This document shows positions 16,648-24,924 of a stretch of DNA of 33,782 bases, one piece after another. Each line of letters opens with the position of its first letter. Within the stretch, counting starts at the first letter, position 1. This DNA comes from Candidatus Endomicrobiellum mastotermitis (GTDB lineage: Bacteria; Elusimicrobiota; Endomicrobiia; Endomicrobiales; Endomicrobiaceae). The stretch spans positions 1 to 33,782 of the forward strand of contig JAISTT010000014.1 in NCBI GenBank assembly GCA_031272445.1. The letters run 5' to 3'. The position numbers and the translations under genes were made by a program. The notes under the pieces were generated by a model. The model searched no databases and was not told the DNA's origin. It worked only from the letters and a program-made list of their open reading frames with translations.

Positions 16648-19311
16648 ATGGAAAAAAAATTTTATCCTAAAAAAATTGAAGAAAAGTGGTATAAATATTG
16701 GTTAGAAAATAAAACATTTTCTACAAAACCTAATAATAATAAACCTTTTACAATAGTTATTCCACCTCCTAATGTGACCGGGCATCTTCATATGGGACAT
16801 GCTCTAAATAATATTTTACAAGATATCATAATTAGATTTCGAAAGCTCCAAGGGTATAATACTTTATGGGTTCCTGGAACAGACCATGGTGGTATAGCTA
16901 CGCAAAATATTGTTGAAAAACTTCTTAAAAAAGAGGAAGGAAAGACAAGGTATGATTTAGGCCGTGAAAAATTCTTACAAAAAGTACTGAAGTGGAGAAC
17001 TAAAACTAGTGGTGCGATATTAGATCAACTTAAGAAACTTGGCTGTAGTTTAGATTGGGACAGAGTAGCTTTTACAATGGATGAAAGTCGTTCAAAAGCC
17101 GTCAAAAAAGCATTTATAAAATTATTCAATAAAGGCCTTATATACAGAGGGAAAAGACTTGTAAATTGGTGTCCTAGATGTGTAACTGCATTATCTGATA
17201 TAGAAGTTGAATATGAATACGAGAAAAGCAATTTATGGTATATAAAATATCCCATAATTAATTCTAAAGAATATATTGTTATTGCAACAACGAGACCAGA
17301 AACAATTTTTGGTGATACAGCTCTTGCTGTTAATCCAAAAGATGCAAGATACACAAGTTTGGTAGGAAAATCAGTAAAAATTCCTTTAATAGATAGAGAA
17401 ATAAAGATAATTTCAGATTCAATTATTGATAAATCCTTTGGAACAGGTGTTGTTAAAGTTACTCCTGCACATGATATAACTGACAATGAAATAGCAAGAA
17501 GAAACAAACTTGAAATTATAGAAATAATTGACACTAATGGAAAAATGATAAATGTTCCATATATATATCAAGGATTAAATGTTGAAGAAGCGAGGAAAAA
17601 AGTTGTTGAAGATTTAGGTGTCGAAAATTTATTATTAAAAATAGATAATTATACACATTCAGTTGGAAAATGCTACAGATGTTCTATAAAAGTAGAACCA
17701 TTGATGTCAGAACAATGGTTTCTAAATGTACGTGACATGTCTAAAAGAGCGGTTGAAGCAACAAATAGTGAAAAAATCTTTTTTCATCCGCAATCATGGA
17801 AGAAACCTTATATTCTATGGCTTGAAAATCTGAGAGATTGGTGCATAAGTCGTCAAATATGGTGGGGACATAGAATACCAGTTTATTACTGCGTTGATGA
17901 AAAAGGCAAGCAAACAAACTGTAAACCTATTGCTGCATTTGATAAACCAAAAGAATGCCATTATTGTAAAAGCAAAAGTTTTATTCAGGACGAAGACGTT
18001 TTAGATACTTGGTTTTCTTCAGCTCTATGGCCAATAAGCGTTTTCAATTGGGGTGAAGATGAAAATAATAAAGAGTTAAAGCATTTTTATCCAACATCTG
18101 TCTTGGTCACAGGACATGAAATTCTGTATTTATGGGTTGCAAGAATGGTACAATTTGGAATAGAGTTTATGAAAGAAATACCATATAATAATATTTTTAT
18201 TCACGGAATAATAAGAGATAGACATGGTAAAAAGATGTCAAAATCTCTTGGTAATGTTGTTGATCCACTTAAAATTATGGATCAATATGGTACTGATGCA
18301 TTGAGGTTTGCTTTAGCACAAGCTGCTGCCCCTGGAAGAGATATGCAAATTTCAAATACCTCGTTTCTAGCAGCCAGAAATTTTATAAATAAAATATGGA
18401 ATGCATCAAGATTTATAATATTAAACCTTAAAGAGGTTGGTAAGCTCGACAATACAATTATTCAACAGCCTATCGAACTTTCAGATGAGTGGATTATGAC
18501 AGAATTTATAAATTCAGCTGCAAAAATTAAGAAAGATTATGAATCTTATAATATCGATAATGCAGCAAGAGAAATTTACGATTTTTTCTGGAAAAAATAC
18601 TGCGATTGGTACATAGAGCTTTCAAAAATACGTATGATATCAACAAGTTTAAATATAAAAAAACAAGTTCTATCAATACTTGTTTATATACTGAAATCAA
18701 TATTACAATTAATGTCTCCAGTAATTCCTTTTATAACATCTGAAATATGGCAAATACTGAATAAAAACGAAAAAATAATAGTTGAAAGTTCTTTATTAAC
18801 AGTTCCTGAAAATTTTTATAATGAATCTTCTATAGAAAAAATGAATACTATTAAAGATATAATCATGAAAATAAGAACATTGAGGAGCGAAATGAATATT
18901 CCGTCTACAATGCAAACCGAAGCTTTATTTAACACTTTAGGTAATAACAATAATAATAAAATAGAAATCATAAGAGAAAACGAAAATTATATAAAACAAC
19001 TTGCTAAAGTAAAATCAATACAATTTTGCAAGAATATTACAAAACCTAAGAATTCCGCAGTCATAATTATCGGAGACATCGAAATATTTTTACCATTAGA
19101 AGGATTTATTGATATTGTAAAAGAAAAGATAAGACTCATAAAAGAAATCACCTTTATAAATCAAGAAATTGAAAAAATAACATTAAAGCTAAGTAATGAA
19201 AATTTTATTAAAAAAGCTCCTAAAACTGAAATAGAAAAAACTAAAATAAGACTCAATAAAGCAAAATTAAAAGTTAAAAAGATTAATGAGAATTTAAATT
19301 TTTTAAAATAA
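16648..19311 (+). CDS. valS: Valyl-tRNA synthetase
   Basis: Class I synthetase that charges tRNA-Val (887 aa, normal length). The HIGH signature is HMGH at 48-51 in PPPNVTGHLHMGH, and the KMSKS signature is Lys529-Ser533 in RHGKKMSKSLGN. The editing domain includes TTRPETIFGDTA and GTGVVKVTPAHD. Cysteine pairs in NWCPRC, CYRC and CHYC may bind zinc. WCISRQIWWGHRIPVYYC and VLDTWFSSALWP are class Ia landmarks that fit ValRS. The last ~65 residues are a lysine-rich coiled coil (the ValRS tRNA-binding arm). A tRNA-Val(CAC) gene is also present further on, at 27116-27187. Confidence 0.97.
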   Translation: MEKKFYPKKIEEKWYKYWLENKTFSTKPNNNKPFTIVIPPPNVTGHLHMGHALNNILQDIIIRFRKLQGYNTLWVPGTDHGGIATQNIVEKLLKKEEGKTRYDLGREKFLQKVLKWRTKTSGAILDQLKKLGCSLDWDRVAFTMDESRSKAVKKAFIKLFNKGLIYRGKRLVNWCPRCVTALSDIEVEYEYEKSNLWYIKYPIINSKEYIVIATTRPETIFGDTALAVNPKDARYTSLVGKSVKIPLIDREIKIISDSIIDKSFGTGVVKVTPAHDITDNEIARRNKLEIIEIIDTNGKMINVPYIYQGLNVEEARKKVVEDLGVENLLLKIDNYTHSVGKCYRCSIKVEPLMSEQWFLNVRDMSKRAVEATNSEKIFFHPQSWKKPYILWLENLRDWCISRQIWWGHRIPVYYCVDEKGKQTNCKPIAAFDKPKECHYCKSKSFIQDEDVLDTWFSSALWPISVFNWGEDENNKELKHFYPTSVLVTGHEILYLWVARMVQFGIEFMKEIPYNNIFIHGIIRDRHGKKMSKSLGNVVDPLKIMDQYGTDALRFALAQAAAPGRDMQISNTSFLAARNFINKIWNASRFIILNLKEVGKLDNTIIQQPIELSDEWIMTEFINSAAKIKKDYESYNIDNAAREIYDFFWKKYCDWYIELSKIRMISTSLNIKKQVLSILVYILKSILQLMSPVIPFITSEIWQILNKNEKIIVESSLLTVPENFYNESSIEKMNTIKDIIMKIRTLRSEMNIPSTMQTEALFNTLGNNNNNKIEIIRENENYIKQLAKVKSIQFCKNITKPKNSAVIIIGDIEIFLPLEGFIDIVKEKIRLIKEITFINQEIEKITLKLSNENFIKKAPKTEIEKTKIRLNKAKLKVKKINENLNFLK

Positions 19312-19365
19312 AATTTGTCCTGAAATATATATTTTTTAAATAATTCATTAATATAAGATTTAAAA

Positions 19366-19974
19366 ATGATATGCGAAATAGTTCTTGCTACTAGTAATAG
19401 ACACAAAGTAAAAGAAATTGAGTCAATACTAAAAGATTTAAGTATTGAAATTGTGCCCATGACTTCTTTTGCCTCTTACCCCATAATAATAGAAGATGGG
19501 AAAACGCTTGAAGAAAATGCTTCAAAAAAAGCAAGAGAAGTGGCTATCTTCTTTAGAAAATGGGCTATAGCAGATGACTCTGGTATTGAAGTTGATTATT
19601 TAAATGGTAACCCTGGAGTCCATTCAGCAAGGTATGCTGGTGAAAAGTGCTCTAGTTATGAAAATAACAACAAACTACTTGAGGCACTAAAGAATGTTCC
19701 TCAAGAAAAAAGAACAGCAAAATTTAAAACAGTTATTGCAATTTCAAATCCTAAAGGTAAGACACTATTATTAGATGGAGAAATATTTGGTACAATAAGG
19801 AGTTGTGCAGGAACCAACGGATTTGGATACGATAATATTTTTTATATTCCTGAGTATGAGAGAACTTTGGCTGAGCTTAGCTTTGAAATAAAAAATTCTA
19901 TAAGCCACAGATCAAAAGCTTTACAGAAAGCCAAAAAGGTTATAAAAAAGTTGATAAGTTTTTCCGGGAAGTAG
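19366..19974 (+). CDS. rdgB: dITP/XTP pyrophosphatase (RdgB/HAM1)
   Basis: Removes non-canonical purine nucleotides (XTP, dITP) from the pool. The 202-aa protein shows the family signature set: LATSNRHKVKEIESIL at the start, ADDSGIEVDYLNGNPGVHSARYAG cut by the active-site loop (about 67-90), GTNGFGYDNIFYIP, and the C-terminal ELSFEIKNSISHRSKAL. It starts with ATG 19366, 54 nt after valS. Its last codons and TAG stop (19972-19974) lie within the 5' acceptor strand and position-8/9 region of tRNA-Pro, a 10-nt overlap that constrains both genes. RNA cleavage by RNase P at 19964/19965 would remove the stop codon from the rdgB mRNA. Confidence 0.96.
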   Translation: MICEIVLATSNRHKVKEIESILKDLSIEIVPMTSFASYPIIIEDGKTLEENASKKAREVAIFFRKWAIADDSGIEVDYLNGNPGVHSARYAGEKCSSYENNNKLLEALKNVPQEKRTAKFKTVIAISNPKGKTLLLDGEIFGTIRSCAGTNGFGYDNIFYIPEYERTLAELSFEIKNSISHRSKALQKAKKVIKKLISFSGK

Positions 19975-20038
19975 CGTAATTGGCTATCGCGCCTGCTTTG
20001 GGAGCAGGAGGTTGCGGGTTCAAGTCCCGCCTTCCCGA
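19965..20038 (+). tRNA. tRNA-Pro (UGG)
   Basis: Complete 74-nt cloverleaf. Acceptor CGGGAAG (19965-19971) pairs with CTTCCCG (20031-20037), with discriminator A at 20038. The anticodon stem CCTGC/GCAGG encloses loop TTTGGGA with anticodon TGG at 19999-20001. The T arm is GCGGG-TTCAAGT-CCCGC. No CCA is encoded (AT follows), so a CCA-adding enzyme is needed. It overlaps the end of rdgB by 10 nt. Confidence 0.95.
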
Positions 20039-20118
20039 ATGTTTTTGTAAATTAGAATTAGTATTTAAAACTAAAAGAAAAGTAAGGACTAACAACTATA
20101 TAATACTTGTAAAGTTAT

Positions 20119-20155
20119 ATCCTAATTTCCTTATATTTTTTAAATTAGGATTTTT
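20119..20155 (+). terminator. Hairpin with T-run after tRNA-Pro, directly before gmk
   Basis: ATCCTAATTT (20119-20128) pairs perfectly with AAATTAGGAT (20142-20151) across a 13-nt loop, followed by TTTT (20152-20155), the form of an intrinsic terminator. It is weak in G+C. It ends three bases before the gmk TTG start (20159), so it could end the valS-rdgB-tRNA-Pro transcript or work as an attenuator for gmk. Confidence 0.6.
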
Positions 20156-20158
20156 AAG

Positions 20159-20791
20159 TTGAATAGAAAATTAAATGGTTGCACTAAACTACTAGGGAAT
20201 ATAATAATTATTTCAGCACCTTCTGGAGCTGGTAAAACTAGTATATGTAAGGCTGTTATAAGTGAAAGTAAAAATGTGACTTTTTTAATATCATATACCA
20301 CGAGACCACAAAGAAGTGGTGAGAGAAATGGTCGAGAATATTTTTTTGTGGATGAAACAAAATTTAGAAAAATGATTAAAGAAAAGGAATTTGCTGAATG
20401 GGAAAAGGTTCATGGCAATTATTACGGTACCTCGAAAGTAGTACTAGAGAGAGTTTTAAAGACAGGGAAAAATATTCTTTTAGAAATTGATGTGCGCGGA
20501 GGCATAAGTATAAAGAGGTTATATCCAAGCGCTTGTATGATTTTCATAATGACTCCTAACTTGAAAACTCTTAAGAGTAGATTGATATCAAGAAATAAGG
20601 ACTGTAGAAAAATAATAGAAACACGCTTTAATAATGCAAAAAAAGAACTTAAATTTATCAAAAAATACGAGTACTTAGTTATAAACAAAAATTTAAATGA
20701 TGCTATAGAAGCAATAAAAATAATCATAAAATCTTTAGAATATAAAATTCAAAATAAAAATACTCTAATTAGGAGATATATAGAAAAGTGA
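20159..20791 (+). CDS. gmk: Guanylate kinase
   Basis: Phosphorylates GMP to GDP. The 210-aa protein has the P-loop SAPSGAGKTS (19-28), the GMP-binding SYTTRPQRSGERNGREYFFV, EWEKVHGNYYGTSK and LLEIDVRGG. TTG 20159 is the only conventional start in frame before the P-loop; there is no ribosome site before it, and a terminator-like hairpin ends three bases upstream. The true 5' end of the mRNA therefore matters for how it is translated. The gene overlaps the rpoZ-like ORF (GTGA). The order gmk-rpoZ-coaBC-priA is known from other bacteria. Confidence 0.94.
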   Translation: MNRKLNGCTKLLGNIIIISAPSGAGKTSICKAVISESKNVTFLISYTTRPQRSGERNGREYFFVDETKFRKMIKEKEFAEWEKVHGNYYGTSKVVLERVLKTGKNILLEIDVRGGISIKRLYPSACMIFIMTPNLKTLKSRLISRNKDCRKIIETRFNNAKKELKFIKKYEYLVINKNLNDAIEAIKIIIKSLEYKIQNKNTLIRRYIEK

Positions 20792-20967
20792 AATCAGCAG
20801 AAACACAATTGGAAGCAATTATATCAATGTCTAACTTAGGAAGATATGAAATAGTAAGACTTGCATTAAAACAAATTGAAATAATGATGAAGAAAGAGGA
20901 ATGCAAAAAACTCACACAAACTGAGCTTATAAACAAGGCACTAAGTAACGTTATAACAAAACAATAA
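20788..20967 (+). CDS. rpoZ: RNA polymerase omega subunit (RpoZ-like)
   Basis: A 59-codon ORF starting with GTG 20788, which overlaps the gmk stop by 4 nt (GTGA), and ending with TAA at 20965-20967. It contains SNLGRYEIVRLALKQIEIM, resembling the omega core helix (typically NKYELVxxAAKRAR), then a helix ending ELINKALSNVI, like the ALxEI tail of omega. The usual basic residues of the core are poorly kept, so sequence alone is suggestive. Position between gmk and coaBC, as in Bacillus and many other bacteria, is the stronger argument. Omega binds the beta' subunit and aids RNA polymerase assembly. Confidence 0.75.
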   Translation: MKSAETQLEAIISMSNLGRYEIVRLALKQIEIMMKKEECKKLTQTELINKALSNVITKQ

Positions 20968-21021
20968 ATAACTGCAACTCATGAGAAAATTTAAGAACTT
21001 CATAAAAAGATAGTGATTTTC

Positions 21022-21564
21022 ATGCTTTTAAAAAATAAAAATATTATTTTAGGTGTCTGTGGTGGAATTGCAGCATACAAAAGCTATGATATCATAAGGC
21101 GACTTGTTAATCTTAAAGCAAATGTTGAATGTATTTTAACAAAGAGTGCTCATCAATTTGTTACACCACTTACTCTACAAACCTTATCAAAAAATAGTAT
21201 ACATAATTGTATGTTTGAACATATTGATAAGTGGGAAATAAATCATATATCACTCGCTCAAAAAGCAGATTTAATTATTGTTATTCCAGCTACTGCTGAT
21301 ATAATAGCAAGGTTTGCTTCTGGTAGGGCAAATGATTTACTTACATGTACTGTACTAGCCTCAAAAGCAATTATTATAGTATGCCCTGCAATGAACACAA
21401 ATATGTTTAATCATAAAGCCACTCAAAACAATATCAAAACTCTAGAAAGTTATGGATATAAATTTGTTATGCCTGAAAGTGGAGAACTTGCTTGTGGCAA
21501 TTATGGGAATGGTAAACTCGCTTCAGTAGAGGCTATTATATCATTTATAATTAATCTTGTATAA
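21022..21564 (+). CDS. coaC: Phosphopantothenoylcysteine decarboxylase (CoaC part)
   Basis: Flavoprotein that decarboxylates 4'-phosphopantothenoylcysteine in coenzyme A synthesis (~180 aa). FMN-binding GVCGGIAAYKSYDIIRRL opens the protein. The catalytic histidine lies in NHISLAQKADLIIVIPAT, the substrate clamp is PAMNTNMF, and the catalytic cysteine is in SGELACGNYGNGKLAS. ATG 21022 matches the family start; an in-frame GTG at 21013 would add three residues. The usual bacterial protein is a CoaB-CoaC fusion; here the frame is closed by TAA at 21562-21564 and CoaB begins in the same frame at 21568. Confidence 0.92.
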   Translation: MLLKNKNIILGVCGGIAAYKSYDIIRRLVNLKANVECILTKSAHQFVTPLTLQTLSKNSIHNCMFEHIDKWEINHISLAQKADLIIVIPATADIIARFASGRANDLLTCTVLASKAIIIVCPAMNTNMFNHKATQNNIKTLESYGYKFVMPESGELACGNYGNGKLASVEAIISFIINLV

Positions 21565-21567
21565 ATA

Positions 21568-22209
21568 ATGTTAAAAAAACTTACGTTTCTTATTTTATCT
21601 GGACCTACTAAGGAGTACATTGATTCAGTAAGATTTATAAGTAATGACTCATCAGGAATGATGGGGAGAGCTCTTGCCAATGCTGTTACAAAAAAAGGAT
21701 ATAGAGTTATTTTTATCTCAGGACCGGTAAATATGTTCCCAACAAATGTAGAACTTATAAAAGTTACAACAGCATTGGAAATGTTTAAAAAAGTAAAATT
21801 AAACTTCAGTAAAGCCAATATAATTATAAGTGTTGCAGCTATTTCAGATTATCGACCTGTTAAAATTTATGAGCATAAAATTAAAAAAGAAAAAACAAGG
21901 ATATCAATAGAGTTTGAACAAAATCCTGACATAATAAAGTATTGTGGTAAGAACAAGAAAAATCAAGTTGTAGTTGGATTTGCTCTTGAAACTGAAAATC
22001 TAGTAAATGCAGCTAAACTAAAACTGAAAAATAAAAAACTTGATATTATAGTTGCCAACGGCAAAGAATCTTTTAACTCAAAAGTTACAACAGTATATAT
22101 AATAAGTAGTAGTAGTATTTTAGAAATGAAAAATAAAAATAAGAAATTAATTGCAGAAAAAATTATATATGAAACTATCAAAATATTTAGAAATATTACA
22201 TCTTGCTAA
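21568..22209 (+). CDS. coaB: Phosphopantothenate-cysteine ligase (CoaB part)
   Basis: Joins 4'-phosphopantothenate and cysteine, the step before CoaC. The 213-aa protein matches the C-terminal half of CoaBC: LSGPTKEYIDSVRFISNDSS (nucleotide site), GMMGRALANAV, the AAISDYRPVKIYEHKIKK lysine segment, EQNPDIIKYCG and VVGFALETENLV...DIIVANG. It is in the same frame as coaC, separated only by TAA-ATA, so it looks like a CoaBC split by one stop codon. Its own ATG 21568 has no clear ribosome site, so re-initiation after coaC is likely. Its end overlaps the UDG gene by 41 nt. Confidence 0.9.
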   Translation: MLKKLTFLILSGPTKEYIDSVRFISNDSSGMMGRALANAVTKKGYRVIFISGPVNMFPTNVELIKVTTALEMFKKVKLNFSKANIIISVAAISDYRPVKIYEHKIKKEKTRISIEFEQNPDIIKYCGKNKKNQVVVGFALETENLVNAAKLKLKNKKLDIIVANGKESFNSKVTTVYIISSSSILEMKNKNKKLIAEKIIYETIKIFRNITSC

Positions 22210-22930
22210 AATATCTCTTGAAGAATATAACAATTGGGGACAAGATGAAATTCATAAAGCTACTATTTCAAATATCTCATTCAATAAAAGTAATCTCGTA
22301 AAACCTATACATCAACTTTCCTATATAGGAAGTATAAATCCACAAAAAGAATTAAACAATATAGAACAAAAAGTTAATTGTTGTAAGAAATGTTCTTTAT
22401 GGAAAAGTCGTTTAAATATAGTTTTTGGAAGTGGATCAATAGATGCTAATTTAATGTTTATCGGTGAAGGCCCTGGATATGATGAAGATCATAAAGGGAA
22501 ACCATTTATAGGAAGAGCTGGACAACTTCTAACAAAAATCATAGAAGCTATGAACTATAGAAGAGAGACTGTATATATTTCGAATATAGTCAAGTGCCAT
22601 CCTATGATTGACCCGTATAATCCTGAAAAACGCTCAAATGATAGACCTCCATCATTTGAAGAAATGAAAGCATGTATACCATATTTAGATATGCAACTTA
22701 AAATTATTAAACCTAAAATCATCGTTACTTTAGGAGCATCTTCTACTAGAGGACTCCTAAATAATGAGGAACCTATTAGTAAAATAAGAGGGAAACTAAA
22801 AGAATATAAAGGTATAAAACTTATTCCTACTTTTCACCCTGCTGCCCTTCTAAGGAATTCAAATTTAAAAAAATTCGTCTGGGAAGATATGAAAAAAGTA
22901 ATACGTTACTTAGAATTAGGTGAAGTATGA
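22169..22930 (+). CDS. Uracil-DNA glycosylase, family 4 (4Fe-4S)
   Basis: Removes uracil from DNA. This is a family 4 (UDGa-type) enzyme. Numbered from ATG 22169, the four cluster cysteines are Cys72 and Cys75 (CKKCSLWKSR), Cys143 (SNIVKCHP) and Cys169 (MKACIPYLD). Motif 1 is GEGPGYDEDHKGKPFIGRAG and motif 2 is TFHPAALLRN. The stretch between the last two cysteines is longer than in many family 4 enzymes (NPEKRSNDRPPS). ATG 22169 is preferred to a TTG at 22151; either overlaps coaB. The stop overlaps the priA start by 4 nt (ATGA), so it is part of the gmk-nadE unit. Confidence 0.92.
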   Translation: MKLSKYLEILHLAKISLEEYNNWGQDEIHKATISNISFNKSNLVKPIHQLSYIGSINPQKELNNIEQKVNCCKKCSLWKSRLNIVFGSGSIDANLMFIGEGPGYDEDHKGKPFIGRAGQLLTKIIEAMNYRRETVYISNIVKCHPMIDPYNPEKRSNDRPPSFEEMKACIPYLDMQLKIIKPKIIVTLGASSTRGLLNNEEPISKIRGKLKEYKGIKLIPTFHPAALLRNSNLKKFVWEDMKKVIRYLELGEV

Positions 22931-24912
22931 TAGTTTTAGAAGTAGCTGTACCTGTCCCTATAAATAAAACGTTTTACTATCTGCCACTTAATAACACAAA
23001 TTTAAAAAATATGGTCAGAAGGAGAGTCAGAGTTCCATTCGGTAAAAAAATTTTAACTGCTTATGCAATTTCTTATAGAAATATTGAAAGTAATAATACT
23101 TTGAAATTAAAACAAATTATTGGAATTATAGACAATAATAATCTCATTACAGAAGAAGCTATAGAGCTTTCAAAATATATTTCGAAAAATTATGTTTGTT
23201 CATTAGGAGAAGCACTTTCATCAATAATACCCACTTCAATGAAACCAAGTAAAATAACCTTTAAAAACAAAAATACAGAAGAAAAAGTAAACCATAAAAA
23301 ATATGTTCTAAATACGCAACAAAATAATGCTGTAACTTTAATAAATGAAAATTTGAGTAGAAATATTTATAATTCTTTTCTTATTCACGGAGTAACTGCT
23401 TCTGGAAAAACTGAAGTATACATTAATGCTATAGAATACGCTTTACATCAAAATAAAAGCACTATAATGCTTATTCCTGATATTTCTCTAACAACACAAT
23501 TTTTAAATGTTATGACAGCAAGATTTAATAAAAGTATTGGAATATGGCATAGTGGTATAAGTAATAATGAAAAATACAATTTATTTTTGAAAGCAATGAA
23601 TGGAAACATAAAAATAATAATAGGTGCGAGGTCAGCGGTATTTACTCCATTTAAAAACCTAGGGCTTATAATTATCGATGAAGAACATGAACATACATAT
23701 AAACAAGAGAAAAAACCATCTTATGATACTAGGGAAATTGCCAAATGGAGAGGCAGATATCAAAATGCAGTCGTAATTTTAGGTTCAGCAACTCCTTCAC
23801 TTGAAAGTTATAAAGATGCGATGGATAAAAAAATAAATTTAATAGAATTAAGTAAACGAATAGATAATAAAGAGCTACCAGAAGTAAAAGTTCTAACATT
23901 TAAAAATAGAATTTTTAAAACAAGTTCATTCTTACCAGAAACAATAAAAGCAATATCAAAAGTTTTAGCTAGAAAAGAACAAGTGATTGTCTTTCTAAAT
24001 CGCAGAGGATATTCTTCATCAATTATATGTAGAAAATGCAATAGCATTTATCAATGCCCTAGATGTTCTATTTCTATGGTGTTTCATAGAAATCCAGATT
24101 TACTCAAATGCCATTATTGTAGCAAGATAGAGTATCTACCAGTATCATGTTCCTTATGTAAAAGTAAAGATGTAACAATTTTAGGCTTAGGAATACAAAA
24201 AGTTGAGGATGAATTAAAAAAACTTTTCAAGCGTGCAAAAATATGCAGACTTGATAGCGACACAGCATCCTCTGATAAAGTTTATGAAAAAGTTTATGAT
24301 GGAATAAAAAATGAAGAATATGATATACTAGTTGGAACACAAATGGTAGCAAAAGGATTCAATTTTCCAAAAGTAAGTTTAGTATGTGTTATAGATGCTG
24401 ATACATCTTTGTATATACCAGATTTTAAATCTGTTGAGAAAACCTTTCAATTAATAACGCAAGTCGCAGGACGTACTGGTAGAGGTAATACTAAAGGTAA
24501 TGTTATAGTCCAGACAAATCACCCAAACCACTATGCTATAGAATACGCAAAAAAACACGATTTCAAATCTTTCTATAAAATTGAAATAGAACAAAGAAAA
24601 AGACTGTCTTATCCACCATTTTGTGACATTGCAAAAATCTCTGTAAAAAGTAAAAAAGAGAAAAAAATTGACGAAGACTCAGAAAAACTCTTTTTTTTTC
24701 TAAAAGATTTAGTTACAAAATATAAACTAGAGTTGGAAGTTTTAGGTCCTGTTGCAGCGTATATTGCAAAGCTCAATAATATTTATAGAAAACATATAAT
24801 AATTAAAGGTAACAGAAATAATATATTAAAACTTGCAGAGTTTTTAGAAAACTTTAAACGATCATCCGGAACTTTTATAGGCATAGAGATTATGCCATCG
24901 GATTTAATCTAA
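22927..24912 (+). CDS. priA: Primosomal replication protein N' (PriA helicase)
   Basis: 3'-5' DNA helicase that restarts stalled replication forks. The 661-aa protein has a short N-terminal DNA-binding domain (VPVPINKTFYY, FGKKILTAY), Walker A GVTASGKTEVY (Gly155-Lys161-Thr162), Walker B DEEH (251-254) and GSATPSLES. Eight zinc-binding cysteines are all present: 368, 371, 377, 380, 395, 398, 408 and 411. Helicase motifs GTQMVAKGFNFP and TQVAGRTGRG follow. It overlaps the UDG gene by 4 nt. The gmk-rpoZ-coaBC-priA order is conserved in other phyla, where def and fmt often follow; here nadE follows instead, 12 nt on. Confidence 0.96.
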   Translation: MIVLEVAVPVPINKTFYYLPLNNTNLKNMVRRRVRVPFGKKILTAYAISYRNIESNNTLKLKQIIGIIDNNNLITEEAIELSKYISKNYVCSLGEALSSIIPTSMKPSKITFKNKNTEEKVNHKKYVLNTQQNNAVTLINENLSRNIYNSFLIHGVTASGKTEVYINAIEYALHQNKSTIMLIPDISLTTQFLNVMTARFNKSIGIWHSGISNNEKYNLFLKAMNGNIKIIIGARSAVFTPFKNLGLIIIDEEHEHTYKQEKKPSYDTREIAKWRGRYQNAVVILGSATPSLESYKDAMDKKINLIELSKRIDNKELPEVKVLTFKNRIFKTSSFLPETIKAISKVLARKEQVIVFLNRRGYSSSIICRKCNSIYQCPRCSISMVFHRNPDLLKCHYCSKIEYLPVSCSLCKSKDVTILGLGIQKVEDELKKLFKRAKICRLDSDTASSDKVYEKVYDGIKNEEYDILVGTQMVAKGFNFPKVSLVCVIDADTSLYIPDFKSVEKTFQLITQVAGRTGRGNTKGNVIVQTNHPNHYAIEYAKKHDFKSFYKIEIEQRKRLSYPPFCDIAKISVKSKKEKKIDEDSEKLFFFLKDLVTKYKLELEVLGPVAAYIAKLNNIYRKHIIIKGNRNNILKLAEFLENFKRSSGTFIGIEIMPSDLI

Positions 24913-24924
24913 AAAAGAGGAACA

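Noticed and set aside
17025-17534. 169-codon minus-strand ORF
   Set aside because: Antisense to the valS editing domain; low-complexity Ile/Ser/Leu composition typical of an AT-rich shadow.
19980-20162. 60-codon + strand ORF beginning inside tRNA-Pro
   Set aside because: Its first third is the tRNA itself and the rest is spacer and the terminator-like hairpin; no protein signature.
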